From: CAYVQZ01 sp964453435
GTDB taxonomy: Bacteria > Abyssobacteria > SURF-5
Assembly: GCA_964453435.1 (NCBI GenBank)
Contig: CAYVQZ010000027.1
Span: 1-64,000 of the forward strand
DNA length: 64,000 bases
Direction of reading: 5' to 3'
This document shows, in pieces, positions 8,405-18,086 of this stretch (its first letter is position 1; each line of letters opens with the position of its first letter). The translations under genes and the position numbers were made by a program. A model generated the notes under the pieces. It saw only the letters and a list, made by a program, of their open reading frames with translations. It was not told where the DNA came from and did no database searches.

Positions 8405-8761
8405 AAATGTCTCCTCTCCCTCTCTTGAATCTGTTCCACGATTGCCCGGCGAAGGGGACTGTGAATCTGTCCGACAAGTATGAATGTCAGCGAAAACGAA
8501 GCGAAGGGGGCTGTACCCGATTACGGAATCCCCCCTCCTTCAGCGTAGGGGACTGTCCCGGATTTACGGGCACGAAGTGCCGTAGAATCGGGACTGTCCC
8601 CGAAGCGACCCGTTTCCCTTCGCTGAGCGGAGCGAAGTCCCGCGGATTGCGCGGGATAGAATCGGGACTGTCCCCGAGGCAAACAACTTGCGTCATGAAT
8701 CGTGGGACGCGCTCTCTTCCTTTTGAAAAGGGGGATTTTCCCGAAACGCCTGGTCCGCTCC
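8405..8761 (+). repeat. Intergenic repeat family R1, copy b (double)
   Basis: No gene is visible in this gap between enoyl-CoA hydratase and leuA. It contains CCACGATTGCCCGGCGAAGG, the core GGGGGCTGTACCCGATTACG, and then two versions of the GGGACTGTCCCCGAAG block flanking CTGAGCGGAGCGAAGTCCCG. It looks like two R1-type elements nested or fused. Confidence 0.75.
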
Positions 8762-10291
8762 TCACGTTCTCTTGCGCAGCATGAGCCATTTATTCAAGGC
8801 GTTCAGGTACGCCTTCGCGCTTGCCTCGATGATGTCGGTGCTCAGCCCGTGACCCACCACCACCTCTTCCTGTTCCTGGAATCGCACCTTCACGAAAGCT
8901 TCTCCCATGGCGTCCTTTCCGATGGTCACGGCGTTAATCGAGTATTCCAGCAGGCGTCCGCTGATGCCGGTGATTCGCTCGATTGTTTTGTAGGTGGCGT
9001 CGACCGGGCCGTCTCCGACGGCGGAGTCGATGACAGAGGTTCCATTGGTGCGGATTTGCAGGGTGGCGGTCGCTTTCGTGTTGCTGCCGCTGGTGGTTTG
9101 CAGATATTCGAGGTGATAAACCTCTTCGACGAGATGGAGCGCCTCTTCGACGATAGCGGCGAGGTCTTCGTCGGTAACCTCTTTTTTCTTGTCGGCAAGG
9201 TCGATGAACCGCGTGTAGACTTTCTTCAGTTCCTCCTCGTTGAGCTGGAAGCCAATCTCCTCGCAACGGGCCAGCAGGCCGTGCTTGCCCGAATGTTTGC
9301 CCAGTATGATGGAGCTTTTCGGAACCCCGACAGAATCGGGCGTCATGATCTCGTATGTCAGGGTTTGCTTGATAACCCCGTCCTGATGTACGCCCGACTC
9401 ATGGGCGAAAGCGTTTTTGCCGACAATCGGTTTATTCCGCGGGATAACCAATCCCGTGAGCGTGCTCAGCAGTTTCGAGGTCTTATATATCTGGTTGCTT
9501 TTGATTCCCGTGTAGAACGGCAACTGGTCTTCCCGGGTGCGAATAGCCATGACGATTTCCTCGAGGGCGGCGTTCCCCGCTCGCTCGCCGATGCCGTTGA
9601 TGGTGCACTCGATCTGTCTGGCGCCCGCTCTGACCGCGGCGAGGCTGTTGGCCACGGCCATTCCGAGGTCGTTGTGGCAATGCGCGCTCAGGATGACGCC
9701 TTCCGTTTCCGGAACCCTCTCCCGGATTTTTCGGAAGAGAGCGGCTATTTCGGCCGGCGTCGAGTAGCCGACCGTGTCGGGCAGGTTCACAACCGCGGCC
9801 CCCGCCGCTATCACGGTCCTCGTGATGTCGCAGAGGTAATCGAGGTCGCTGCGTGTCGCGTCCTCTGCGGAGAACTCGACGTTGTCGGTGTATTGCCGGG
9901 CGTATTTGACTGCGCCCGCGGCGTCCTCGAGCACCTGCTCTCGGGTCTTTTTGAGCTTGTGCTTCAGATGGATGTCCGACGTGGCGATAAACAGGTGGAT
10001 TCTCGGATTGCGAGCATGTTTAATCGCGTTCCACGCCGCGTCGATGTCGGCCTTGTTCGCGCGGGCGAGGCCGGCGACCGTTACGTTCTGAACCGAAGCC
10101 GCTATTTTCTGGACCGATTCGAATTCGCCCGGCGACGCTATCGGGAACCCCGCCTCGATCACGTCCACCGCCAGGTTCTCGAGCTGAACCGCCATCCTGA
10201 TTTTCTCATCCAGTGTCATGCTTGCGCCGGGCGATTGTTCGCCGTCCCGGAGCGTCGTATCGAAAATATATACCTGGTCTTCCATTTTCAT
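8762..10291 (-). CDS. leuA: 2-isopropylmalate synthase
   Basis: This 509-residue enzyme condenses acetyl-CoA with 2-oxoisovalerate, the first committed step to leucine. The metal and substrate motif DTTLRDGEQSPG is near residue 10, LSAHCHNDLGMA near 200 and INGIGERAGNA near 230. Residues after about 390 form the regulatory domain (TSGSNTKATATLQI, GDGPVDATYKTI), so leucine feedback is likely. The related citramalate synthase cannot be fully excluded, but the regulatory domain and N terminus are leuA-like. The ATG at 10291 is preferred because AGGTG lies eight bases upstream; a GTG two codons earlier is possible. ilvD lies 6 kb away on the same strand. Confidence 0.93.
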   Translation of the reverse strand: MKMEDQVYIFDTTLRDGEQSPGASMTLDEKIRMAVQLENLAVDVIEAGFPIASPGEFESVQKIAASVQNVTVAGLARANKADIDAAWNAIKHARNPRIHLFIATSDIHLKHKLKKTREQVLEDAAGAVKYARQYTDNVEFSAEDATRSDLDYLCDITRTVIAAGAAVVNLPDTVGYSTPAEIAALFRKIRERVPETEGVILSAHCHNDLGMAVANSLAAVRAGARQIECTINGIGERAGNAALEEIVMAIRTREDQLPFYTGIKSNQIYKTSKLLSTLTGLVIPRNKPIVGKNAFAHESGVHQDGVIKQTLTYEIMTPDSVGVPKSSIILGKHSGKHGLLARCEEIGFQLNEEELKKVYTRFIDLADKKKEVTDEDLAAIVEEALHLVEEVYHLEYLQTTSGSNTKATATLQIRTNGTSVIDSAVGDGPVDATYKTIERITGISGRLLEYSINAVTIGKDAMGEAFVKVRFQEQEEVVVGHGLSTDIIEASAKAYLNALNKWLMLRKRT

Positions 10292-10391
10292 CAACACCTC
10301 ACTTTTCGGAAGCTTGGACGCCGCCGCATCTGTCTGGTCGGCTGTTTTCTTGATTCGGTTAGCTGGATTTCGGGTATGGTTTTTTCATAGT

Positions 10392-10412
10392 TCGCGGGCG
10401 CAGCCCGCGAAG
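10392..10412. other. Perfect 9-bp hairpin upstream of leuA
   Basis: TTCGCGGGC, loop GCA and GCCCGCGAA form a strong stem between the alpha/beta hydrolase and leuA. On the leuA strand it is followed by A residues, not T, so it is not a classical terminator. It could be a processing or attenuation structure in the leuA leader. Confidence 0.5.
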
Positions 10413-10497
10413 CAGCAGCAGGTTCAAAAGGAGGGAAAGAGTATTCGGGCCAATCCGGTCTGCTCCGCACCTCACGCTGTGAATTTGGGGCGACATA

Positions 10498-11304
10498 TCA
10501 GTTCCGTGTTTTCCGTTCCGAATGCTCTTTCAAAAAACCAAGGATGACCCGGTTGCTTTCGTCGGGGTTTTTGAGATACGCTCCATGACTCCCTTTGTAT
10601 TCAAAGAGAACGGCGTCGGGAATTCTCTCGCGCATGCGTTCCGCATATTCGAACGGGATAACCCTGTCTTCTCTCGATGCCAGTATCAGCGTAGGCGCCG
10701 AAATCTGCGGGAGTTCCGCCGTCAGGTTGACCGTGGAGACCTCGCGCAGCGTCTGTATGGCCACGTGAGGCTGGCCGCGAGCCACCAGGCGCTTGTTCCA
10801 TTCCGTTATTTCCGGCTCGGAATCGTCGGCGAGCTGTCCCGAGAACATTTCTGCAAAAGCGGCCATTCCCTCCCGCTGGATGAACTCGGTCGCCGCATTT
10901 GCGTCGCGAGTCCCGATTGGCTCGCTTCTGGTTGCCCACAGCGCCAGAGACCGAACGCGTTCGGGATGTTCGATCGCAAGCCTTTGCGCGATAATACCCC
11001 CGAACGACTGGCCGAGCACGTGCGATTTTCCAATGCCCACCACGTCGAAAAGACCCACGATGTCGCGCACGTACTCATCGAGTCCGTATCCGCGAATGGG
11101 CTTCCCCGATTGCCCGAATCCGCGAAGGTCGGGAGCGAGGACAACAAAATCGCGGGCGAAAAGCGGAATCTGCCGCACCCAGGTCTCTTTGCATCCCATC
11201 CATCCGTGCAGAAGCGTCAGGTGCTCCTTCTCTGTTTTCCACGGGTCGGTGTAATCGGCCAGCAGATAATTCAACTCGATTCCGTTCACTGACGCGATTG
11301 GCAT
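10498..11304 (-). CDS. Alpha/beta-fold hydrolase
   Basis: This 268-residue protein of the alpha/beta hydrolase superfamily has the oxyanion HGWMGCKETW near residue 32, the nucleophile elbow GQSFGG near 98 with the catalytic serine, the acid in SREDRVI near 215 and histidine in GSHGAYL near 240, so the triad is complete. Substrate is unknown; sequence is like esterases and haloperoxidase-type hydrolases. A longer frame starts at 11376, but its extra 24 residues are cysteine-rich and unlike the family, so the ATG at 11304 is preferred; no good ribosome binding site decides between them. Confidence 0.85.
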   Translation of the reverse strand: MPIASVNGIELNYLLADYTDPWKTEKEHLTLLHGWMGCKETWVRQIPLFARDFVVLAPDLRGFGQSGKPIRGYGLDEYVRDIVGLFDVVGIGKSHVLGQSFGGIIAQRLAIEHPERVRSLALWATRSEPIGTRDANAATEFIQREGMAAFAEMFSGQLADDSEPEITEWNKRLVARGQPHVAIQTLREVSTVNLTAELPQISAPTLILASREDRVIPFEYAERMRERIPDAVLFEYKGSHGAYLKNPDESNRVILGFLKEHSERKTRN

Positions 11305-11376
11305 TCTCACGGTCCGGCCACGGAAACAGGGCCCCTCTTTCTTTTCCGCACGGCAAGCACAATTGTACTCCATCAT

Positions 11377-11992
11377 TGCCGTATTTGCAAATTGTCATGA
11401 TGTCGCGCCGACCTGCGGGAATCGAGCGGATTTCGTAGTATGCCTGATTGACCCTTTCGAAACGCCTGTGCTAGAATCTATTGTGCTTTTGAAGGTTTTC
11501 GAGGTATGGAGAAGCCCGTTCCGCTGACAAGGGAAGCTTAAGGCGCGTCACGAACGGAGATGTTCCGATTTTTCGCGCACTCTTCAAATAAATGGCCGCG
11601 AGCGATGCCTGCCGGTTAATTCCGCGTCTCCATGGCGTGATATGATAGAAGGACAGCTGTGGCATGTTGTAAAAGTGAAAAAGTGATTTACAATCCGTTT
11701 CACGATTGCTCATGGGCGCCGAACACCCGGCATAGGGGGACTGTGAGTGTGTCCCACAATTGCACGTTTGTCCGAATTGCCAGCGTAGGGGGGCTGTGCC
11801 CAATTACGGAATCCGCCGTCTTTTGCGCTGAGCGAATCACGCGCTTTGCGTGACCGCGAGACGCGGGATAGAGTGGCGAACCACTCCCGAAGCATGGAAT
11901 AGCAGACCGGCGGGCTTACGCATTCGATTGCAGGCTGTTCTGATGGCAAGAGAAATCTCTGCCGAATGAGACGGAGAGGATAGGTTCAGAGG
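11377..11992 (+). repeat. Gene-free gap with R1 repeat copy c
   Basis: No gene is supported here. Bases 11698-11900 hold an R1 copy: CACGATTGCTCATGG, GGGGGACTGTGAGTGTGTCCC, the core GGGGGGCTGTGCCCAATTAC and then CTGAGCGAATCACGCGCTTT. The last part is a variant also seen at 63.7 kb. The rest (11377-11697 and 11901-11992) shows nothing recognisable. Confidence 0.75.
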
Positions 11993-13918
11993 GTGATTAC
12001 CATTTGGTTTTTTGAGAGCCTGAGGCGCCGCACGGCGCGAGTAGCATGGTTGTTGTCTTTTCCGCTGGTTCTCCTTTTTTATTCCTCCTGCCAGCCTGTT
12101 GCTGAACGTTGGGGCTCGATACCGGAGGGTATCGGCAGACCCATACGTGTTCCCATCTGCGGAAAGTCGAACGCCTATCAGGCATTTCAGGTGACGGACG
12201 CTCTGAAGGCAAAACGAATGAGGTTCGATGTCGACTGCTCAGGAGGTCACCTGATCGAGGTGGGCGTGCTCAGAACCGACAATACCGGGAACCTGTGGGC
12301 GTATCCCGGCGATTTCCGATTCCGGGTGTACCGTTCCGATTCGTTGCGGAACGAGGTTTTGTTTGAGAAGGTCGGAAATTTTGCCGTGAACGAGCGCGCA
12401 GGCTTTTCCATCGACGCCGATAAGTTTGCGAATCCCGACGGCGCGGCGGCAATTGTGTGCGAACTCGCGAAGGCGAGCCCGAAGAAGGCGAAAGGATATG
12501 AAGCTTACCATGATTTCGTATTTCTCGTTCCGAACGTTTTCACAAAACGTCGACCGGACGACCTCAATGTCATTATCATTTCATTTGACACGCTTCGGCC
12601 CGACCACCTCGGCTGTTACGGTTACGAACGCGAAACGAGTCCGAACATCGACAAGCTTGCGGAAAGCGGCGTCTTATTCACGCAGGCGGTGAGCACTTCT
12701 CCGTGGACGACTCCCGCTCACTACAGCCTGTTCACCGGCCTGTATCCCTCCGCCCATCAAAATAAACGAACATTTGCCGAGCCATTCTATTATGACGAAA
12801 CGCTTGCAGCCGTCTTGAAGAGAAACGGATATTACACGGTGGCGTTTACGGGAGGGGGGTCGGTCAGCTCCGAATTCGGGTTTGGAAACGGATACAATAT
12901 TTATGAGGAATTTTCGAGCTACAATGCCACATCCTCCCCTGCAGGGCTTTACAACCATGAAAACGATACCGAGAAAATTTTTCAAAGGGCAATGGGGTGG
13001 CTCGAAGAAAACTCGGAGCTGAAGTTCTACATGTTCCTGCATACGTTCGAATGTCACATCCCCTACGAAGGAACCTTCTTTCTGCCCGAGGTCGCCGGGG
13101 CAACCCTGATCGAGCAAAGAAAGGCTTTTTACGACGGGGACATCAGGGTAGCCGACTCCTACCTCGGAGAATTCATGAACAAGCTCGAAGCTTTAGGGCT
13201 CCTTTCGAATACCATCCTTGTTTTCCTCAGCGACCATGGCGATGAGTTCTACGAGCATTACCGCGAGAGTGATATTGTCCTGATTGCATCCAGAGAGGTT
13301 ATTCCCATCCCGAAGAGCGAAGATGAAATCATTCCTCAGATTTCAGTGGTCGACCATGCCCATTCGTTGTATGAAGAGTTGATACGGATTCCCTTGATCC
13401 TCCGTATTCCCGATTTGGACCCTCCGAAACGTGTGCTGGATAACCAGGTGCGCATCATCGATATCATGCCGACGCTCCTTGACCTCTTGGACATCGAGTA
13501 TTCCGCCCCGCTGCAGGGCGCCAGCCTTGTGGAATTAATAGAGACCGGGAGAAGAGACGAGGACCCGCCCGCCCTGAGCGAGTTCACCGATATTGGACCC
13601 GAACGGAAGTCGATCCGCAAGGACGGATACAAATACATCCGCATCGAAGAGACAGACAAAAGCCGATATTACACTTTTAAGAACTTGAATCGGCACGAAT
13701 TGTTCGACCTCAATGCAGACCCCAATGAAAAAGCAAACATTTATGCGCGGAAGAGACAATTGGCTGAGGAATATCAAACAATTCTCGACCGCGAGTTGGA
13801 GGTTTCGGGCAAGATATATGATGTCTTGCAAACACATCGAAAAACCGGCGAGCGGGGGAACGGGGAAATCGCCGAAGACGTGCGCAAGAACCTGAAGGCG
13901 CTCGGATATTTGCAATAG
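11993..13918 (+). CDS. Sulfatase-like lipoprotein of the alkaline phosphatase superfamily
   Basis: This 641-residue protein starts with a lipoprotein signal: a basic N terminus, a hydrophobic core and the lipobox YSSC near residue 33, so it is probably membrane-anchored outside the cytoplasm. The PF00884-type domain has the metal ligands DTLRPDHLGCYGY near 200 and FLSDHGDEFYEH near 410, and a C-terminal DLNADPNEKAN. The residue normally converted to formylglycine is Thr239 in WTTPAHYSLFTGLYP, and the following Arg is His243. It therefore may be a phosphoryl-group hydrolase or transferase and not a true sulfatase. GTG start with a purine-rich leader (ACGGAGAGG); substrate unknown. Confidence 0.85.
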   Translation: MITIWFFESLRRRTARVAWLLSFPLVLLFYSSCQPVAERWGSIPEGIGRPIRVPICGKSNAYQAFQVTDALKAKRMRFDVDCSGGHLIEVGVLRTDNTGNLWAYPGDFRFRVYRSDSLRNEVLFEKVGNFAVNERAGFSIDADKFANPDGAAAIVCELAKASPKKAKGYEAYHDFVFLVPNVFTKRRPDDLNVIIISFDTLRPDHLGCYGYERETSPNIDKLAESGVLFTQAVSTSPWTTPAHYSLFTGLYPSAHQNKRTFAEPFYYDETLAAVLKRNGYYTVAFTGGGSVSSEFGFGNGYNIYEEFSSYNATSSPAGLYNHENDTEKIFQRAMGWLEENSELKFYMFLHTFECHIPYEGTFFLPEVAGATLIEQRKAFYDGDIRVADSYLGEFMNKLEALGLLSNTILVFLSDHGDEFYEHYRESDIVLIASREVIPIPKSEDEIIPQISVVDHAHSLYEELIRIPLILRIPDLDPPKRVLDNQVRIIDIMPTLLDLLDIEYSAPLQGASLVELIETGRRDEDPPALSEFTDIGPERKSIRKDGYKYIRIEETDKSRYYTFKNLNRHELFDLNADPNEKANIYARKRQLAEEYQTILDRELEVSGKIYDVLQTHRKTGERGNGEIAEDVRKNLKALGYLQ

Positions 13919-13990
13919 CGGGCGCATCCGAACGGTGACATCCTGAGCAATAAAGCTGTCGATTCCTTAAAGCAAGAGAGGAAACGAAAC

Positions 13991-14626
13991 ATGAAACGGA
14001 TTCTTGGCTTCAGTGCGGGCGGTGTGGGCCGCGAGGGGAACGTCGACCGAATGGTCAGAGCGATTATCGAACAGAGCGGCCACGAAAGCGAGTTCGTCAA
14101 GCTTTCCGACCTGAATTACTCGGGCTGCAAGGGTTGTGTGTATCTGTGCGCGCGACCGCAGGTCTGCAAACTCGAAGACGACCTGTTTCCGTATTATCAG
14201 AAAATCAAGGAGGCCGATGCGGTTGTCGTAGGGGCGCCGGTATATTTCGACGGCGCAAACGCCATGGTCTTGAGCTTCCTCGAACGCTTTTTCGGATACC
14301 GGCATGTCAGTATTCCGATTGCGGGAAAACCGTTCATCCTTGCCGTCAGCGGCGCAATGACGCTTGATTCCGCAACGGACCAGTTGAAAAAGATGCTCGG
14401 CCACTTCGATGTCGATATTCTTGACGTCGTGCAGTTCCAGTCCAGGGTGCCTCCGTGTTTCAAGTGCGGGCGCCACAGGGAATGCGAAATCGGGGGTCTT
14501 TACCAGATGCTTGGCGATGCCGCGCATGAACTGACGATCACTCCCGAGATGTTCAGCCAGTGGGAACATGACAGCGACACCGCCATGGCCGTGAAACGTG
14601 CAGCCGAGATGTTGAGAAATCTCTGA
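13991..14626 (+). CDS. Iron-sulfur flavoprotein (NADPH-dependent FMN reductase fold)
   Basis: This 211-residue flavodoxin-like protein has an FMN phosphate loop near residues 8-17 and GAPVYFDGANAMVLSFLERF near 77. Its cysteine motif CKGCVYLCARPQVC near residue 42 (C-x2-C-x3-C-x5-C) is close to the compact [4Fe-4S] motif of Isf flavoproteins, which shuttle electrons in anaerobes under oxidative stress. A second cluster of cysteines, CFKCGRHREC, is near 155. AAGAGAGGA precedes the ATG. It follows the sulfatase-like gene by 72 bases. Confidence 0.82.
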   Translation: MKRILGFSAGGVGREGNVDRMVRAIIEQSGHESEFVKLSDLNYSGCKGCVYLCARPQVCKLEDDLFPYYQKIKEADAVVVGAPVYFDGANAMVLSFLERFFGYRHVSIPIAGKPFILAVSGAMTLDSATDQLKKMLGHFDVDILDVVQFQSRVPPCFKCGRHRECEIGGLYQMLGDAAHELTITPEMFSQWEHDSDTAMAVKRAAEMLRNL

Positions 14627-15195
14627 CCCGCCGGCGCGCTCCGCCGCCGAACTCCGTCCTACCCCTTTCAGAAATTGAAAATGTTGGCGTAATTCGTGTT
14701 CCCGAATCCGCGTTTATCTCCGTGCATCTTCGGTTCCGACCCGAATTTCTTCACCATGGGACACGCCGGGATACACCTGCTCATCCGCATATTACTCAGA
14801 TTTTGCAGATTTAAGGCCGACTGCCGAGCCTTTCGGAGGGGCGCACGGCGGTGTGCCAACCCTTATCCGGCCCATCAACGTGTGGGTGCGAATTCATTCG
14901 CACATCCTGCACCCGCCTCCATTCTCCCCCTTTCATAAAGGGAGAAAGAGAGACTGTCCGATAATTGCTTGCGAAGGGTTCCCGAAAAGCCGAAGCCTGA
15001 TTCCGGGGACATGGATTCCTTGATTCCGTGTCGCCGGAATTAGCGCGCCATCGTTGTCATTATGAGCGCAGCGAAGAATCTCTCTTTTCCATTCATGCAA
15101 TTCGTTGGCGTTCGCGCCATTCGTGTTCCAAAGGCTTGGTTGCGGCGGCGCTGCGCCTCGCTCCCCGCGGCTCGCGCTCTGTTTCGAGTCTCGAT
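14627..15195. other. Gene-free gap with short repeats
   Basis: No gene is supported between the flavoprotein and the aldo/keto reductase. It contains the R3 dyad at 14886-14903, an AGACTGTCCGATAATTGC fragment of the R1 ends near 14950, and GTTGTCATTATGAGCGCAGC near 15053, which resembles a widespread short bacterial intergenic repeat. Nothing else is recognisable. Confidence 0.6.
14886..14903. repeat. Short dyad repeat R3, copy 1
   Basis: GTGCGAATTCATTCGCAC is an inverted repeat of 7-bp arms around TTCA. Near copies, always containing AATTCATTCGCAC, lie at 46980-46997 and 63671-63689, all in gaps between genes. Confidence 0.65.
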
Positions 15196-16227
15196 TCAGC
15201 CGAATCCGTGCCGTTTTTTGAAGTCATCGAAGATTGCCAGGCTCTCCTTCAGAAGGTCGGGAATCGGCAACTCGTAGGGACACTTCTCGACACATTCCTG
15301 ACATTCGCCGCAGTTCTCGACGCTCTCCATGGCGGCGCCGGCCATCGCGATGGCGGCAGCCGGAGCGAGACGCTTCGATGTGGACTTGAATCCGAGCGCG
15401 CCGGGAATCATTACGCCTTTCTCGCACGGCATGCAGTATTCGCAGCGATGGCAGAACTTCGCGCCTAAATCGAGCCGGATTTGCTCGATCGCCTTTTTGT
15501 CGTCGTCGCTGAGCGGTCGCGGGGAACGATAGAGTTCGGTTATCTCATCGATTTCGGCCTTCGATTGGACGCCGGGAATCGGGAGCACGTTCGGGTATTG
15601 CTGAAGGAACCGGAAGCAGAGGTCGGCGCGTTCGAGCAGACCTCCGCCGAGCGGTTTCATCGCTATAATCCCCATGTTCATTTCCGCCGCGACTTTGAAC
15701 AGTTCGTCGGCGGGGTCGCGCTCGATGAAGTTGAACGGAAACTGGAGCGTATCGAACTTTCCGGTGCGACATGCTTGAACGGCGGTCGGAATATGGTGTG
15801 AGCTCAAGCCGATAAAGCGTATCCTGCCTTTCTCGCGCGCCTTCGCCAACGCCTTATACGCGCCGCCCGGCGCCATGACATTGTTGAGGGTTTCGTCGTT
15901 CGCCACGTTGTGAAGCTGGTAGATTTCGATGCAGTCGGTCTTGAGATTTTCGAGGCTGTACTCGACGTGCTGCGCTGCGTTCTCGGCGTCGCGCATGAGT
16001 GTTTTCGTGGCAAAGACAACCTTATCTCTCACCGATTCGAGGGCGGCCCCAATCTTTTTTTCGCTGTCGCCGTATACGTTTGCGGTGTCGAAGAACGTGA
16101 TTCCGCATTCGAAGCAGTGACGGACGACATTGACCGCTTCCTCGAAATCGAGCCGAATTATGGGAATGCCGCCGAAGCCGAGTTCGGCGACCTCGAGACC
16201 TGTTCTGCCAAGGGTTATGTTTCGCAT
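15196..16227 (-). CDS. Aldo/keto reductase with C-terminal iron-sulfur domain
   Basis: This 343-residue protein has an aldo/keto reductase barrel: the catalytic Asp and Tyr in FFDTANVYGDSE near residue 46, a Lys in FATKTLM near 73 and a His in YQLHNV near 105. After about residue 250 comes the ferredoxin-like tail of the YeaE/aldo-keto-ferredoxin group, with C-x2-C-x2-C in CHRCEYCMPC and CGECQECVEKCPYELPIP, binding one or two [4Fe-4S] clusters. Such fusions are common in anaerobes; the substrate is unknown. ilvD ends 29 bases upstream on the same strand, so an operon is likely. Confidence 0.9.
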   Translation of the reverse strand: MRNITLGRTGLEVAELGFGGIPIIRLDFEEAVNVVRHCFECGITFFDTANVYGDSEKKIGAALESVRDKVVFATKTLMRDAENAAQHVEYSLENLKTDCIEIYQLHNVANDETLNNVMAPGGAYKALAKAREKGRIRFIGLSSHHIPTAVQACRTGKFDTLQFPFNFIERDPADELFKVAAEMNMGIIAMKPLGGGLLERADLCFRFLQQYPNVLPIPGVQSKAEIDEITELYRSPRPLSDDDKKAIEQIRLDLGAKFCHRCEYCMPCEKGVMIPGALGFKSTSKRLAPAAAIAMAGAAMESVENCGECQECVEKCPYELPIPDLLKESLAIFDDFKKRHGFG

Positions 16228-16256
16228 GATGCTCCTCCGAATCCGCGTTCACAGCC

Positions 16257-17933
16257 TCAGGAAACAACTGCGCCTTCGGCCGCCGCCCTCGCCGCCGCCG
16301 CATAACGGGCCAGGTACCCCTTTGTGACGCGGGCCGGCGGTTGTTTCCATTCCTTCCTCCGAGCCGCCAGCTCCTCGTCACCGAGTTTCACTTCGAGCTT
16401 GCGCGCTTCCACATCAATAGAAATGATGTCGCCGTCGCGCACGAGGGCGATCGGGCCTCCCTCGGCGGCTTCGGGCGACAGGTAGCCGATACTCGAGCCC
16501 TCGCTGTAGCCGGAATACCTGCCGTCGGTAATCAGGTACACCTTCTCGCCGAGGCCGGCGAATTTCAGCATTGCCCGGAAGTGTGCCATCTCGCGCATGC
16601 CGGGGCCGCCTTTGGGGCCTTCGTACCTGATGACAATCACGTCGCCCGGCTTGAGCGCCTGCGAAAACAACGCCTCGGAAGCGTCCTCCTCGCAATCGAA
16701 CACCTTGGCCGGTCCCTCGAACTTCCACAGCGATTCGTCAACCGCCACCTGCTTGATGACCGCTCCACCGGGCGCAAGATTGCCCTTGAGGACGGCGATG
16801 CCGCCGTAGGCGTGGACCGGCGATTCGAGGGGACGGATTACTTCGTCATTGAAGACCTCTGCGGACCTGAGATTTTCCCCGAGCGTAGAGCCCGTGACGG
16901 TGAGGACATCGAGGGAGAGCCTGTCCTCGAGCCGTTTCATGACGCCCGGAATACCGCCCGCCCTCTCGAGATCCGACAGGAAATACGGACCCGACGGCTC
17001 GATGTTGCACAGGTGGGGAATTTGGCGCGATACGGAATCGAACATATCCATGTCGATCTTCATTCCGAGTTCGTATGCGATGGCGGGAATGTGGAGCACC
17101 GTGTTGAGCGAGCCGCCGATCGCCATGTTCGTTTTCAGCATGTTCTCAAAAGCGGCGCTTGTCATAATCTTGGATGGGGTTAGACCCCTTTCAAGCAGTT
17201 TCATCACAGCGACGCCGGCCTCTCCGGCCAGGCGTTCCTTCTTGGCGGTCGTCGCGTGGCACGTCCCGTCGCCGGGCAGCGACATTCCCACGGCCTCGGT
17301 CAAGCAGGCCATCGTATTGGCGGTTCCCATGCCCCAGCACGCTCCCGCGCACGGATAGATGCATGCTGTCATCTCTTCGAGCTGCTCCTCGGAAAAGTCC
17401 CCCCGGCTCCAGCGCTCGGCCAGCTCCGGCATGCCGGTGACCGAGAAGTTTATATTATGGCGCGGCCAATGGCCGGGAAACATGGGACCGCCCGCAACCA
17501 CAATCGCCGGAATGTCCACCCTGGCGGCAACCATGAGCAGCGCCGGAATAATCTTGTCGCACGAGCCGATCAGCACCATCGCATCGAACCGGTGCGCCTC
17601 GATGTTCAGTTCGATGGAATCGGCGATCACTTCACGGCTGGGCAAAATGTAGCGCATTCCCGCATGGCCGTTCGCCAGCCCGTCGCACAGGCTTATCGTG
17701 TTGAATTCCGCAGGCATGCCGCCCGCCATCAGCACGCCCTCTTTTACCTTGGCGGCAAGGCGGCGAAGATGAAAGTGACCCGGATGCAGTTCGTTCCACG
17801 TGTTCGCAATGGCGACCAGCGGCCTTTCAATCTGCTCGCCGGTGAAACCCACGGTGTACAGCAACGACCTGCGAAACCGGGTCAGCGGGTCCCCTCCCGT
17901 ATAGACTTGGCTGCGCTTTTTCGTTTCGCTCAT
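16257..17933 (-). CDS. ilvD: Dihydroxy-acid dehydratase family enzyme
   Basis: This 558-residue IlvD/Edd-family dehydratase needs an iron-sulfur cluster to dehydrate 2,3-dihydroxy acids in valine, leucine and isoleucine synthesis. Cluster cysteines are visible in GSCDKIIPA near residue 125 and CAGACWGMGTANTM near 195; also ISLCDGLANGHAGMRY near 80 and GPKGGPGMREMAHF near 445. The third cluster cysteine found in spinach-type enzymes is replaced by PGHFHL near 52, as in E. coli-type IlvD. Sugar-acid dehydratases share this fold, so the assignment is probable, not certain. A fair promoter lies upstream. Confidence 0.82.
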   Translation of the reverse strand: MSETKKRSQVYTGGDPLTRFRRSLLYTVGFTGEQIERPLVAIANTWNELHPGHFHLRRLAAKVKEGVLMAGGMPAEFNTISLCDGLANGHAGMRYILPSREVIADSIELNIEAHRFDAMVLIGSCDKIIPALLMVAARVDIPAIVVAGGPMFPGHWPRHNINFSVTGMPELAERWSRGDFSEEQLEEMTACIYPCAGACWGMGTANTMACLTEAVGMSLPGDGTCHATTAKKERLAGEAGVAVMKLLERGLTPSKIMTSAAFENMLKTNMAIGGSLNTVLHIPAIAYELGMKIDMDMFDSVSRQIPHLCNIEPSGPYFLSDLERAGGIPGVMKRLEDRLSLDVLTVTGSTLGENLRSAEVFNDEVIRPLESPVHAYGGIAVLKGNLAPGGAVIKQVAVDESLWKFEGPAKVFDCEEDASEALFSQALKPGDVIVIRYEGPKGGPGMREMAHFRAMLKFAGLGEKVYLITDGRYSGYSEGSSIGYLSPEAAEGGPIALVRDGDIISIDVEARKLEVKLGDEELAARRKEWKQPPARVTKGYLARYAAAARAAAEGAVVS

Positions 17934-17980
17934 AGCTGGTTCCTTTCATTTTTTGAAACGAATTCGTTAGCACATCGATA

Positions 17981-18010
17981 ATGCTATGTGTTGGTTCGCC
18001 GAAATGTCAA
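17981..18010 (-). promoter_or_regulatory. Probable sigma-70 promoter of ilvD
   Basis: On the minus strand, TTGACA (18010-18005) and TAGCAT (17986-17981) are separated by 18 bases. It places transcription start near 17974, about 40 bases ahead of the ilvD ATG at 17933. Confidence 0.55.
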
Positions 18011-18047
18011 CCACCGGCCAATGATTCGAAGCGCGGGCGCGCCCCGG

Positions 18048-18086
18048 GTTCTTGGGGACATCATGCGACATGGTGTCCCCAAGAAC
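18048..18086. repeat. Long inverted repeat R2, copy 1
   Basis: GTTCTTGGGGACATCATG and CATGGTGTCCCCAAGAAC form an 18-bp stem with one mismatch and a three-base loop. The same structure occurs at 51507-51546 and, degenerate, at 60152-60194. The downstream ACAGAGACACAGTCCCAATG carries a piece resembling R1 ends. Confidence 0.75.

Noticed and set aside
8702..10390. A 562-codon rightward frame opposite leuA
   Set aside because: It is the antisense frame of leuA. leuA shows all catalytic motifs and a ribosome binding site; this frame shows none.
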